64,000 bases of DNA, taken from Bacteroidota bacterium (lineage in GTDB: Bacteria > Bacteroidota > Bacteroidia > Bacteroidales > JAAUTT01). The DNA is taken from contig JAEYWD010000008.1 of the NCBI GenBank assembly GCA_023429135.1, forward strand, positions 1-64,000, written 5' to 3'. The notes beneath the pieces were generated by a model. That model was not told the DNA's origin and ran no database searches. It worked only from the letters and a program-made list of their open reading frames with translations. Within the stretch, counting starts at the first letter, position 1; each line of letters begins with the position of its first letter. The position numbers were made by a program, and so were the translations under genes. Shown here piece after piece: positions 25,131 through 35,600 of this stretch.

Positions 25131-25215
25131 ATGCCTATGACGTAAACCCCAAAAAAAATCGGAAGATGAAACACCTTCCGACCTCACATTAGCAACTTCC
25201 GGTTGCCGCCGGAAG
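25131..25215 (+). promoter_or_regulatory. fecR-susC leader: MPMT mini-ORF plus two hairpins (module 1)
   Basis: A four-codon ORF, ATG CCT ATG ACG TAA, occupies 25131-25145. Hairpin 1 pairs TCGGAAG 25159-25165 with CTTCCGA 25175-25181. Hairpin 2 pairs CTTCCGG 25196-25202 with CCGGAAG 25209-25215. All four arms share GGAAG/CTTCC, so hairpins between arms 1-4 or 2-4 could compete. The SusC start is 35 nt further on. Similar leaders precede the other two susC genes. The role is inferred. Confidence 0.5.
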
Positions 25216-25250
25216 ATACTTAAGTGCAAATTATTAACCAATTCAAAAAT

Positions 25251-28200
25251 ATGAAAAAAAATTCAGAATGCAACTCCCTTCCTCTTGGGAGGTTAACTAA
25301 ACTATTACTAGTCATGAAAATCACCTTAATGCTTGTACTTATTAGTACACTTACGGTTACGGCTTCAGTTTATTCGCAATCGACCCGCCTCAGCCTTAAT
25401 TTAAAAAACGCAACGGTGCGCCAGGTACTTGACGAAGTTGAAAAACAGTCTCACTTCAAGTTTTTTTACCTCGACGAGCAGATTGATGTAAACCGGAAGA
25501 TCAACCTTGATATCTCCAACGAGAAAGTAGAAGATATTCTTGCTTCCATTTTCGATACAAACCAGGTAAAATATAAAGTTTTCGACAATAACCTGGTTGT
25601 TCTCACACCGGTAGTAAACACTTCTGCCGTTATGCAAAATTTTCGGGTAACGGGTAAAGTTATCGATGCTGGTACGGGTGAACCATTATTAGGAGTAAAT
25701 ATTGTGGTGGAAGGTACTACCATGGGCGTGGTAACCGATTTGGACGGTAACTACTCTATTGATCTGCCTAATGAAAATGTTAACCTTGTATTCTCGTTTA
25801 TAGGATATGCATCACAAACTGCAGCAGTTTCAGGCCGTAATGTTGTCGATGTTCAGCTTATTGCAGACACAAAAAGTCTTGAAGAGGTTGTTGTAATAGG
25901 TTACGGTGTTCGGAAAAAGGCGCTTTTAACCGGGGCCAATTTGAATGTAAAAGGAGACCAGATTGCTAACCTCAACACCTCAACTGCTATGGAAGCCCTT
26001 CAGGGTCTTGCAACCGGTGTTTCCGTGGCCAGAAACAGCGGTCAGCCAGGCGCAGGTACAAAGACTACGGTCAGGGGTCTTGGCACTATCGGCAACTCGT
26101 CTCCTCTTTATATAGTGGACGGTGTAACTGTTGGTGATATTGACTATCTGAACTCTTCCGACATCGAATCAATAGATGTTCTTAAAGATGCAGCTTCATC
26201 AGCAATTTACGGCTCAAGAGCTGCAAACGGAGTTATTCTTGTAACAACAAAGAAGGGTGTTAAGGGAGCAAAACCAATAATAAACTTTGATACTTACATG
26301 GGATGGCAAAACATTTACAAAAAACTGCCTGCACTTAATGCGCAAGAGTACATGTATATTATGGACGAAGGAAGAGTAAATGACGGACTTCAACCAAACG
26401 ACTGGCATACTCTTCTAAAAAATAATACATATCTCAATTCTAACTATCCTAACAATCTCGGAACTCAGTTAGGTGATTATGTTTGGGATAAACTGCAATC
26501 GGGTTGGAGTGGAACTGACTGGGTAGATGAAATTACAACTCCTAATGCCCCAATGAATAATTACGCTCTAAATATAACTGGTTCAACCCAAGGCGTAGTT
26601 TATGCCGCAGGTGTTTCTTATTTGGATCAGAAGGGTATTATTGGCGGTGACCTGATGGATGCCGGATTTAAAAGACTTACAGGCCGACTGAATACGGAAA
26701 TGACGCTTATCAAGGGAAAAAACAGAGATATTATAACTGTAGGCGAGAACTTTACTATTACAAACAGCCAGAACAGACAGGTAGGAACAGGCAATATATA
26801 CTGGAATGACCTTCATGACGCCCTGGTTACCAATCCGCTCATTCCTACAGATTGGGCGCTAACCCCTGATAAGAATGGCTTTACACCTTCTCTTGAAGGC
26901 ATATCACAAACTCAGTACGATCCAAGGGCGACGCTCTTTTACCGTCATAACTACCAGTGGGGAAAAGGGAATACCGTTGTAGGCAATGCCTATATTAATG
27001 CAGAACCCATTAAGAGTTTAAGAATAAGGTCTTCCTTTGGGATAAACGGATGGTTCGGACAATCGAGAAGCTGGACTCCTACATACGCATTGGCAACAAA
27101 GTATAACAATGCTAATGATGCCACACAGCAGGATATGTACCAGGGTGTTAACTATACATGGACAAATACAATCTCATACGACCTTTCTTTAGGAGAGCAT
27201 AAAGTAAGCTTACTGGCCGGAAACGAAATTCTGAAAAATCAGCTAAATGCAAGTGTTGGAGGCTGGAAGGCAAAGACTATTTTTGGAAATCCCGATTATG
27301 CATATCTTGCAAACGTTACACCTGAATCGATTGCTGAAATTAATACATGGGGACAAGACTGGGCAGCTCAGGGAGGCGGATTATTGTCGTACATGGGAAG
27401 ACTATCTTATAATTTTAAAGAAAAGTACATGTTTGATGCTACCATAAGAGCTGATGGTTCCTCTAACTTCGCCGATGGAAAAAGATGGGGTTACTTCCCG
27501 TCAGCATCTGCCGGCTGGATCTTCACCGAAGAAAAATTTATGAGTGGGATCGCCTCTTCTTTATTGAACTTTGGTAAAATAAGAGTAAGCTGGGGTCAGA
27601 ATGGTAATCAGAGCATTGATAACTTTATTTATACTTCAAATATTGATTACCTCGACCAGGGTTACTATTTTGGACCTAATAAGCTTGTATCAGCTCCAAC
27701 AGCAATACCTGCCAATGTACCCAACCCCAATGTTACCTGGGAAACTTCTGAACAGCTAAATATTGGTCTTGATGCACGTCTCTTCGATTCAAAATTGGGG
27801 CTGGCAGTAGACTGGTATAACAAAAAGACCAAAGACTGGCTCGTTGTAGCCCCGATACTTGGTACTGCAGGTGCCGGCGCTCCTTATATTAATGGCGGTG
27901 ATATTAAAAATACAGGTATTGAGTTAAACCTTAATTGGAATGATAAGATAGGTGAATTTTCTTATGGCGCTACTTTGAACTTTACTTCAAACAACAATGA
28001 AGTAACACGCCTTGCCAATGCTGAAGGGATAATCGATGGTGATTCGCACGTATTGTCTCAGGGTACTGCTGCTATTTCAAGGGTTAAGGTCGGATATCCT
28101 ATTGGTTATTTCTATGGATTACAAACTGACGGTTTATTACAAAACCAGGCCGATGTAGATGCTTATGTCACACCTGAAGGCAAACCTTATTTTGAGGACC

Positions 28201-28778
28201 AACGCCCAGGCGATGTTAAATTTGTTGACCAGAACACCGACGGAGTAATTGACGATAAGGACAAGGTGATGCTGGGAAGTCCGCTGCCTGACTATGAAAT
28301 TGGTGCACAGCTTAATGTCGAATACAAAGGAATTTATTTAAATGCCACTTTTGTAGGCAAGTTTGGCATGCAGGTAATGCAGTCATATAGATCATTTGCC
28401 GATAATTTCACCCAGAATTACACTACACAGATTTTCGACCGCTGGCATGGTGAAGGAACCTCGGACAGGATTCCCCGACTGAGTTCCTCGTCTCACCGGA
28501 ATACTAACCTGATCTCAGATATTTATATGCACGACGCTGATTTCCTCAGGATAAGCAATCTTGTTTTGGGTTACAGGTTTAACAAACTCTTAAAAGGTGT
28601 AAATTGGATGAAAGGTGCCTCTGTATATGCTTCGGTTAATAACCTCTATACCTTCACCAAATACGATGGTATGGATCCTGACGTTTCGTATGCCCCTAAC
28701 GCTTGGGCTTCTGGCATTGATCTTGGCTTATATCCATTGCCAAGAACATTTATGATTGGTATGAGTGTTACATTTTAA
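25251..28778 (+). CDS. SusC/RagA TonB-dependent receptor with STN domain (module 1)
   Basis: A 1175-aa outer-membrane importer. The signal sequence ends near residue 43 (ASVYSQ) after an unusually long basic N-region. The STN domain spans 44-119, a carboxypeptidase-regulatory-like domain 131-205, and the TonB-box segment EEVVVIGYG 211-219. The plug contains TRGLGTIGNSSPLYIVDG and the SusC signature IDVLKDAASSAIYGSRAANG. A 22-strand barrel follows and ends in the aromatic GMSVTF. The ATG at 25251 is preferred to a GTG at 25224. STN receptors signal substrate binding to FecR, which fits the neighbours. SusD follows by 13 bp. The imported glycan is unknown. Confidence 0.95.
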   Translation: MKKNSECNSLPLGRLTKLLLVMKITLMLVLISTLTVTASVYSQSTRLSLNLKNATVRQVLDEVEKQSHFKFFYLDEQIDVNRKINLDISNEKVEDILASIFDTNQVKYKVFDNNLVVLTPVVNTSAVMQNFRVTGKVIDAGTGEPLLGVNIVVEGTTMGVVTDLDGNYSIDLPNENVNLVFSFIGYASQTAAVSGRNVVDVQLIADTKSLEEVVVIGYGVRKKALLTGANLNVKGDQIANLNTSTAMEALQGLATGVSVARNSGQPGAGTKTTVRGLGTIGNSSPLYIVDGVTVGDIDYLNSSDIESIDVLKDAASSAIYGSRAANGVILVTTKKGVKGAKPIINFDTYMGWQNIYKKLPALNAQEYMYIMDEGRVNDGLQPNDWHTLLKNNTYLNSNYPNNLGTQLGDYVWDKLQSGWSGTDWVDEITTPNAPMNNYALNITGSTQGVVYAAGVSYLDQKGIIGGDLMDAGFKRLTGRLNTEMTLIKGKNRDIITVGENFTITNSQNRQVGTGNIYWNDLHDALVTNPLIPTDWALTPDKNGFTPSLEGISQTQYDPRATLFYRHNYQWGKGNTVVGNAYINAEPIKSLRIRSSFGINGWFGQSRSWTPTYALATKYNNANDATQQDMYQGVNYTWTNTISYDLSLGEHKVSLLAGNEILKNQLNASVGGWKAKTIFGNPDYAYLANVTPESIAEINTWGQDWAAQGGGLLSYMGRLSYNFKEKYMFDATIRADGSSNFADGKRWGYFPSASAGWIFTEEKFMSGIASSLLNFGKIRVSWGQNGNQSIDNFIYTSNIDYLDQGYYFGPNKLVSAPTAIPANVPNPNVTWETSEQLNIGLDARLFDSKLGLAVDWYNKKTKDWLVVAPILGTAGAGAPYINGGDIKNTGIELNLNWNDKIGEFSYGATLNFTSNNNEVTRLANAEGIIDGDSHVLSQGTAAISRVKVGYPIGYFYGLQTDGLLQNQADVDAYVTPEGKPYFEDQRPGDVKFVDQNTDGVIDDKDKVMLGSPLPDYEIGAQLNVEYKGIYLNATFVGKFGMQVMQSYRSFADNFTQNYTTQIFDRWHGEGTSDRIPRLSSSSHRNTNLISDIYMHDADFLRISNLVLGYRFNKLLKGVNWMKGASVYASVNNLYTFTKYDGMDPDVSYAPNAWASGIDLGLYPLPRTFMIGMSVTF

Positions 28779-28791
28779 TTAAAGTCAGATA

Positions 28792-30510
28792 ATGAAAAAG
28801 ATTCTATATATTTTAATTGCAATAACTGTTCTTTCGATTAGCAGTTGTGAAGATGTACTGGACACAAAAAATTTGTACCAGAAAAACCTTGGGAATTTCT
28901 ATAAAACACCTGAAGATATTACTGAAGCTATAGGTGGCGTATATCATGCTTTGTATGTAGGCACTCCTCACAGCGAAGAACATCTTGCAGCAAACCTGCT
29001 GGAGGACTGTATGCTTGGCGGCGGTGGTCCGGATGATGCAACAGCCAAAGAAGTTGATGCTTTCCAGGACACCCGGGAAGATACCTATAAAGCTCTCTGG
29101 AAGGAAACCTATAACGGAGTTTATAGGGCCAGCGCTATCATAGAGGCCGTCAAAGATGCTGATTACTCGAGCTACTTTAAGACTCAGGAAGAAGCTGTAG
29201 CTTTCAAGAAAAACGCACTTGGCGAGGCATACTTCATGAGGGGATTTTTTATGTACAGGGCTGCACGGTTCTTCGGAGGCATGCCAATCATCCCTACCAC
29301 AGATGCTCCCCGTGATGTTCCTCGTTCTACATTTACAGAAACTTTCAGCCAGATTGCTTCTGATTTCAAGTTGGCCATTGAAACATTGCCCGAAATAAAC
29401 CCGATGGATGTTCCTCTTAATGATTACGGCCATGCAAATATATGGGTGGCAAAGGCTTATCTTGCCCGTACATTCCTGTTCTACACAGGTTATATGACCA
29501 ATATTGAAAAGCAGGCTACTTCGGACTTACCTCTGACAGACGGTTCAACCCTTACTAAAGCTGATGTGATTAGCCACCTTCAAGATGTAATGACAAAAAG
29601 CCATTATGAACTTACCCCTGATTACAGGAATCTTTGGCCTTACTCTCATGTAAATAAAAGCGCAGGAACCACTGTTTTGCCCTGGGCCGAGACCGAAAAA
29701 CTTGCATGGGTAGGCCAGGATGGACCGCATTCAGCAATTGGTACAGGAAATAAAGAAGTAATGTTTTCTCTTAATTACGCCTTCGGAAACTGGGGCTGGA
29801 CTGATGGTCAAAAATATAATAATCGTATCAGCCTGTTTTTCGGCATAAGAGGTAACTCAATGGTACCTTTTGGCGAAGGTTGGGGTTGGGGAACCATACA
29901 TACGGCATTCTTCAACGAATGGCCTAACGAAGACCCCCGAAAACTGGCTTCAGTACTCGAATTGGGTAAAGCTGAACAGGGAACAGGTGGTTACCAGGCT
30001 AATAAAGGTGATCATGAAACCGGGCTGGTTAACAAAAAATATACAACGCTGCAACATGCCGGCGCAGACGGTGTAAAAGGTATGTTTTATTACCTGTATG
30101 GCTGGTCAAATGGTGACCCAATGCAGCTTTGGGCAGCACAGAACTTTTTTTACCTGAGATATTCCGATATTCTTCTTATGCACTCTGAACTGTCCGAAAC
30201 GGCAGATGGTATAAACGCTGTGAGGGCCAGGGTAGGTCTTGCTCCTGTTGCTTATTCGCTTGATAACCTCAAAAAAGAAAGACTTTATGAGTTTGCTTTT
30301 GAAGGCCTCAGGTGGTTCGACCTTGTTAGGTGGGGAGACGTTGAAAAAGCAAGCAACAACTATTATTCCAAGGTTGTTAACGTTATGAATTCAGGCGTTC
30401 CTGCTGTTTATTCAGTAACATATCGTCCTGAAACCAAGGGGCTCCTTCCGATCCCGGAATCTGAAATCCGTCTTTCAAATGGCGCATATACACAGAACCC
30501 CGGATGGTAA
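28792..30510 (+). CDS. SusD/RagB surface glycan-binding lipoprotein (module 1)
   Basis: A 572-aa SusD homologue that forms the lid of the SusC importer. The lipobox cysteine is Cys19 (LSISSCEDVLD), with acidic residues after it as in surface-exported lipoproteins. The helical TPR-type body is recognisable by ALGEAYFMRGFFMYRAARFFGG, AKAYLARTFLF and the late segment KERLYEFAFEGLRWFDLVRWG, a hallmark of the family. The C-terminus ends TQNPGW, as is usual for the family. It partners the receptor encoded just upstream. Confidence 0.95.
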   Translation: MKKILYILIAITVLSISSCEDVLDTKNLYQKNLGNFYKTPEDITEAIGGVYHALYVGTPHSEEHLAANLLEDCMLGGGGPDDATAKEVDAFQDTREDTYKALWKETYNGVYRASAIIEAVKDADYSSYFKTQEEAVAFKKNALGEAYFMRGFFMYRAARFFGGMPIIPTTDAPRDVPRSTFTETFSQIASDFKLAIETLPEINPMDVPLNDYGHANIWVAKAYLARTFLFYTGYMTNIEKQATSDLPLTDGSTLTKADVISHLQDVMTKSHYELTPDYRNLWPYSHVNKSAGTTVLPWAETEKLAWVGQDGPHSAIGTGNKEVMFSLNYAFGNWGWTDGQKYNNRISLFFGIRGNSMVPFGEGWGWGTIHTAFFNEWPNEDPRKLASVLELGKAEQGTGGYQANKGDHETGLVNKKYTTLQHAGADGVKGMFYYLYGWSNGDPMQLWAAQNFFYLRYSDILLMHSELSETADGINAVRARVGLAPVAYSLDNLKKERLYEFAFEGLRWFDLVRWGDVEKASNNYYSKVVNVMNSGVPAVYSVTYRPETKGLLPIPESEIRLSNGAYTQNPGW

Positions 30511-30541
30511 CAATTAATAATAATATTTAAAGTCTACAGAT

Positions 30542-31351
30542 ATGAAAATATTTCAAGGAATAAGCATAGCAGTCGGGTTACTTTTCACCCTCTCAGCATG
30601 CGAGTCAATAGAAGATAGAGCTGTTCTTAAGAACAGCTTTAACGCAGATGAAATCTCACTTTCAGTGGAACAGACCACGCCGGGCGGTAATGAGGTTATC
30701 CTTAAAATGAACACGCCAGGGGTTGCAGGATACTGGAACTATTTAATCGACTCTAAGTTTACAAACGAAGTAAAGGTAATCCTGCCCTTTATAGGCACAA
30801 CTACCTATACCTACAATGTAACAACACCGTATATCGAAAATGGTAACATAAATACCCCCGTTTATATTTCAAAAAGCATTGATGTAACCATTAATCAGAT
30901 AGATCACCGGCTTCCGGACGCTTATTATAACCTCGTAGGTGAAACCCTGGCAGGAAAAACATGGGTGTTTGATGGTGTTGGGGGAGATGGCAGAAAATGG
31001 TGGTATATGACCGATCCCGGTAACTGGAATGCAATGTGGTGGAATGCAGGTGGTGAATGCTGTCCTCCTTCCGATGCTAAAGGAAAAATGACCTTTGATC
31101 TCAACGGCGGAGCTAACTTCACTTACTATGCTTCAGCAGATGGAGAGGCGGTTACCGGAACCAAGTGGAAATTTAATCCCGATTTCACAAAGCTGCAAAT
31201 CGTGGGTGACGCCAAAATTCTTGGTTCGGAAGGAAACCCCGGAGTCAATAAAGTATTCGAAATTAAAGAGCTCACTGCTAACCACATGATACTTTTTGTA
31301 CCTGATGCAGGAGGTACCGGTTGGGTATGGCAATTCAAAGCTGCCAATTAA
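30542..31351 (+). CDS. Surface lipoprotein, probable glycan-binding accessory
   Basis: A 269-aa lipoprotein with Cys20 in the lipobox (FTLSAC). The mature part looks all-beta. An N-terminal ~110-residue immunoglobulin-like or PKD-like segment (GGNEVILKMNTPGVAGYWNY) precedes a C-terminal domain rich in Trp and Gly (KWWYMTDPGNWNAMWWNAGG, GTGWVWQF), of the kind that binds sugars. Position after susD and length fit a SusE/F-like or SGBP protein. No catalytic motif is visible and no family name is certain. A terminator hairpin follows at 31381, closing the module 1 operon. Confidence 0.72.
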   Translation: MKIFQGISIAVGLLFTLSACESIEDRAVLKNSFNADEISLSVEQTTPGGNEVILKMNTPGVAGYWNYLIDSKFTNEVKVILPFIGTTTYTYNVTTPYIENGNINTPVYISKSIDVTINQIDHRLPDAYYNLVGETLAGKTWVFDGVGGDGRKWWYMTDPGNWNAMWWNAGGECCPPSDAKGKMTFDLNGGANFTYYASADGEAVTGTKWKFNPDFTKLQIVGDAKILGSEGNPGVNKVFEIKELTANHMILFVPDAGGTGWVWQFKAAN

Positions 31352-31380
31352 TAGAAAAACTTTGGGTTAAGACTTATACG

Positions 31381-31417
31381 AAAGAGGGCGCTGATATAAA
31401 TTCAGGCCCTTTTTCTT
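31381..31417 (+). terminator. Rho-independent terminator after module 1
   Basis: AAAGAGGGC pairs with GCCCTTTT (one G-T pair), and CTGA pairs with TCAG inside it, followed by TTTTCTTTT. It lies 30 bp after the lipoprotein stop and ends the sigma-to-lipoprotein transcript unit. Confidence 0.75.
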
Positions 31418-31424
31418 TTAAAAG

Positions 31425-31640
31425 ATGGAAAATTGCTTCCCCCATAAGCAATTTTCTATTCCGGAGAGAAAATTTTCTTATTTTTTGAGAAATATTTCTT
31501 TACCAGGAAGAAATGTTCCCATTTCTGATAGGAATTTCCTCTTCCAGATAGAAAGATTTCTATCCCGGAAAGCAATGTTTCTTGAAATTATAGAAACATT
31601 GCATATCCATCGAGCAAATTGCTTCTTTCAGGAGAAATGA
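31425..31640 (+). repeat. 21-bp periodic array with a 71-codon heptapeptide-repeat ORF
   Basis: Nine consecutive 21-bp units follow each other from about 31452 without a single inserted or lost base. Each unit has a consensus near TTTCTNTTNCCNGANAGAAAT, and several hold a small palindrome such as AGAAATATTTCT. Read from ATG 31425 they give seven-residue repeats: FSIPERK, FSYFLRN, ISLPGRN, VPISDRN and so on, ending in TGA. No ribosome-binding site or family match is visible. It may be a structured non-coding array whose 21-bp period merely leaves a frame open; expression is uncertain. Confidence 0.5.
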
Positions 31641-31736
31641 TGTTTATTTTTCATGAAATGACGGCTGATTTATATGGATCCAAAAAATCAATTATGCTGA
31701 TATCGCCACAATACGACCTGAGGCAAAAAGAATTTC

Positions 31737-32534
31737 TCATATCTTCCCCAAAATCTCCTTAATCCTTTTCCACGACTCTTCGCGTGCTTTTTTATTAGCA
31801 TCGGTGCCGGCAGGATCCTCGCCCAAACGCATGTAGGCGTGACCGGCTCCAGGATAAATCTTGTAGTCGTACGTTTTGCCATTTTGTTTCATCAGGGTCT
31901 CGGTTCCGGTAATTCCGGCATTGATACGCTGGTCGTTTTCTCCGTAAAAGCCATATACCGGCGCTTCAATCCGGTTAATATCTCCGGCTTTATCGGGAGC
32001 GCTTCCATAAAATACCAGCGCTGCCTGAATAGCATTATTGTTGGTGGCATAACGGAACGACTGCATTCCTCCCCAGCAAAAACCAGCAACCACAGTTTTA
32101 CCATTGCTTGCTTTATCTGAAGTTATATACGCCTGTACAGCTACCAGATCGTCTGTCACCTGTTCCGGTTTTAACTGGTAAATTGCATTTGTTGCCTTGT
32201 CGGGAGTATCAAACGCCGAGGTGTTTTTTACTCCTGGAATAACATCCGAAAGAAAATCGGGAGCAATAACCAGGTATCCTTCGCCGGCCAATTGATCGGA
32301 GAAACTCCTCACCCAGTCGGTCAACCCTTTGTTTTCGTGGATCACAATTACGGCTGTAGCTTTTTTCGAAACCTGGGGATAAACAACAAAGCAATCTATA
32401 GTGCGATCGCCCGATTTTACCTCAACCCATTCCTGATGGCGGGGTGAATTTTCAAGTTGCTTCAAGGCAAAGTCCTGAGCATTGAGGGAAGTTGCCGAAA
32501 ACAGTACAACAGCAAAAGTTATTTGTTTTTTCAT
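31737..32534 (-). CDS. Secreted dienelactone-hydrolase-family protein
   Basis: A 265-aa alpha/beta-hydrolase with an N-terminal signal peptide (cleavage near SLNAQ-D). The family's Cys-Asp-His triad is visible: Cys153 in GFCWGG, Asp201 in YGENDQRI and His232 in GAGHAY. An oxyanion region lies at VIHENKGL (about 64-71). Dienelactone hydrolases open lactones or esters; exported homologues in Bacteroidota may act on glycan esters or lactones, but this is not shown. It is a single minus-strand gene, divergent from the GH2 gene, with a 161-bp shared upstream region. Confidence 0.88.
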   Translation of the reverse strand: MKKQITFAVVLFSATSLNAQDFALKQLENSPRHQEWVEVKSGDRTIDCFVVYPQVSKKATAVIVIHENKGLTDWVRSFSDQLAGEGYLVIAPDFLSDVIPGVKNTSAFDTPDKATNAIYQLKPEQVTDDLVAVQAYITSDKASNGKTVVAGFCWGGMQSFRYATNNNAIQAALVFYGSAPDKAGDINRIEAPVYGFYGENDQRINAGITGTETLMKQNGKTYDYKIYPGAGHAYMRLGEDPAGTDANKKAREESWKRIKEILGKI

Positions 32535-32640
32535 GGTGGTTTGATTTTTAAGTATTTAACAACCTCTGTCCTTAATTGTTTTGACCTACCTGTCAGTCTT
32601 TCGAAAAGTACCACTCATTTAAAGCTCTCCTGCTCTATTA

Positions 32641-32671
32641 TTTGGAAATTGAACAAACTCCTTTAATTTTG
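32641..32671 (+). promoter_or_regulatory. Bacteroidota-type housekeeping promoter for the GH2 operon
   Basis: TTTG at 32641-32644, a 19-nt spacer and TAATTTTG at 32664-32671 match the TTTG/TAnnTTTG consensus of the Bacteroidota primary sigma factor exactly. The ATG of the GH2 gene is 24 bp downstream. Confidence 0.65.
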
Positions 32672-32695
32672 ATAATTGAAACTAATAACTGATTT

Positions 32696-35600
32696 ATGAA
32701 ATTAAATTTTAGGTTAACTACCCTCCTGGCGCTTTTCTCTTTTACCTTTTTACGAGCCCAGACACCGGATTGGGAAAATCCTGGTGTATTCAGGATAAAC
32801 AATGAAAACCCTCATGCCACTCTTGTTCCGTATGCTGATGTTGCTTCCTCCCTCAGTTTCAATAATACAGTTTCGCCATTTTATAAATCGCTCAACGGAA
32901 CCTGGAAATTCCACTGGTCGAAGAACCTGGCCGAAGTGCCCGGTGATTTCTATACTTCTTCCTTTGATGATAAAAACTGGGATAACATTGCCGTTCCCGG
33001 AAACTGGCAATTGCAGGGAAAATACGATCCTCCGGTGTTTACGAATATTAAGCATCCTTTTAAAGCTGATCCTCCCCGTGTTCCAACAGATTATAATCCA
33101 CAGGGACTTTACCGCACTACTTTCACTGTTCCCGACAACTGGAAAAAGAGCCCGGTGTTTTTGCATTTTGCCGGAGTTCAATCCGCCGGAATCGTGTACG
33201 TAAACGGACAAAAAGCAGGTTACAATGAAGATGCCATGACACCTGCAGAATATAATATTACCAAATATCTGAAGCCTGGTGAGAATATTCTTGCAGTTCA
33301 GGTGCTCAACTGGTCGGATGGCAGCTATCTCGAAGACCAGGATTTCTGGCGTCTCGGAGGCATTTACCGCGATGTTTATCTCTACTCAACGCCTGCTTTG
33401 CATATCCGCGATTTTCATGTAATAACTGATCTGGACGAAAAATATCAGAACGCTCTTCTGAAACTTAGCATAAAACTGAAGAACAATACTGCTGTAAACT
33501 CCGGTGCAGGTTCAGTTAAAGTCACCATTGCAGGAAGTGATTCTAAAACTGTATTCTCGAAAACAATTCCTGCAAAAGCGCTTGGTGCCGGTAAGGAACA
33601 GGTATTAAACCTCAGTCAGAATGTAACCAACCCGCTGAAATGGACTGCCGAAACTCCCAACCTGTATATTCTTACTATGGAAGTTTTGGATAGCAAAGGT
33701 TCAGTTCTCGAAGTAATCAGTAAAAAAATAGGCTTCCGCGAAGTTGAAATCAAGAATGCCCAATTGCTCGTTAATGGGAAACCCATCGAAGTAAAAGGTA
33801 CCAACCGCCACGAATTCGATCCACACACCGGACGTCTTATCAGTCGCGAATCGATGATTACCGACATAGTTCTGATGAAGCAGCATAACTTCAACGCAGT
33901 ACGTACATGTCATTACCCCAACGTGCCTGAGTGGTACGACTTATGCGATGAATACGGTCTTTATGTGATGGACGAAGCCAATATTGAAAGTCATGAGCTG
34001 TGGGCTGATCATAAGATCTACCTTGGCGAAGATCCTGCCTGGAAAGAAGCATGGATTAACCGTGGTGTTTCTATGGTGGAACGCGACAAAAACCATCCAT
34101 CCATAATCAGTTGGTCCATGGGTAACGAAACCGGCTGGGGAGCCAACTTCGATGCGATGTGCAAAGCCATGAAGACGATCGATCCTACCCGCCCCATTCA
34201 CTACGAAAGCAAAAATCCGGCTTACGCCAACGTGCTGTCGCGATACGACATTATCTCGACCATGTACCCTTCCATTGAGGAAATTGTACGTTTGATGAAC
34301 CTCGATCCAACCCGGCCGGTAATTATTTGCGAGTATGCGCATTCGATGGGTAACAGTTTGGGAAACTTCAAGAAATACTGGGATTTGTTTTATAAATATC
34401 CCCGCCTCCAGGGAGGTTTTACCTGGGACTGGGTAGACCAGGGACTGCGCTCAAAAGACGAAAATGGAAAGGAATACTGGAACATTGTGAATTACATCGA
34501 CGGAGCCAATGCGAATGACGGTTTAATAAATCCCGACCGTGTTCCTCAGCCCGAAATTAATGAGGCTAAAAAGATGCAGCAGAATGTGGCTGTAGAAAAA
34601 ATCGATTTATGGAAAGGACAGCTTAAAGTTTACAACCGTTTTTTCTTTAGGGATCTGAAAGATGTCACAATGCTTTGGAATGTGACTGAAAACGGAGAGG
34701 TTATCCAGTCGGGTGAAATAAACGAAATAAACATAAATCCCCAGGACTCGGCAATAATAAACATTCCGGTAAACTCTACCATAAATTCGATTGACAATAA
34801 GATGGGAAGCAAACTCTACCATCTCAATTTAAGTTTCAGACTGAAGGAAAGCGCACCCTGGGCTTTAAAAGGATTTGAAATTGCCAGTGAACAGTTTGCA
34901 ATGGAAAGTCAACCTGGCAACGAAGTGCCATTCCAACTTTCTGGTAAAAAAGCTAAAATTCAAAAACTCGAAAATAAAATCTTAATTAATTACGGAGACT
35001 TGAAGGCTGAAATTTGTTTGAAAACCGGAGCATTGTCCTCTTTTCAATATAAAGGAAATGCAATGATTTCAGAACCAATTATTCCCTGCTTCTGGAGAGT
35101 TCCTACCGATAATGACGAAGGTGGAGGTTCGAACAGCTATGCTTCAAGATGGAGGAAAGCCGGTTTGGATGCTTATACAGTAACAATTAAAAATTTCGGT
35201 GTCGATACTTCATTTTTATCGTCGATCGTTGTGACCTCAATGTTGGAGTTTAAGGAAGGATCAATTGTTCATAAAGCAACATATCAATTCCACGACGATG
35301 GTCGCATTTCAGTTTATAACCGTTTTGACCTTCTGAATGATTTCCCGCCACTTGCAAGAGTAGGAGTTGAATTTGCCATGCCTTCAACATTCAATAGTAT
35401 TAATTGGTTTGGCCGTGGTCCTTTCGAAAGCTACCAGGACCGTAAAGAAAGTGCTCATTTCGGAATTTACTCGGGCAAAGTTGCAGATCAGCATTTCCCG
35501 CATGTGATGCCTCAGGAAAACGGCAACAAAACTGATGTGATCTGGATGAATATCATTGGATTAAACCGCGGTTTGAAAATTGAATCAAAAGGCCTGCTGA

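Noticed and set aside
25224..25250. GTG start giving a nine-residue longer SusC of module 1
   Set aside because: The ATG at 25251 starts a normal long SusC N-region, and the GTG lies only 8 nt past the leader hairpin.
31425..31640. Calling the heptapeptide-repeat frame a definite gene
   Set aside because: There is no ribosome-binding site, promoter or family match; the 21-bp period alone would keep a frame open, so it is listed as a repeat.
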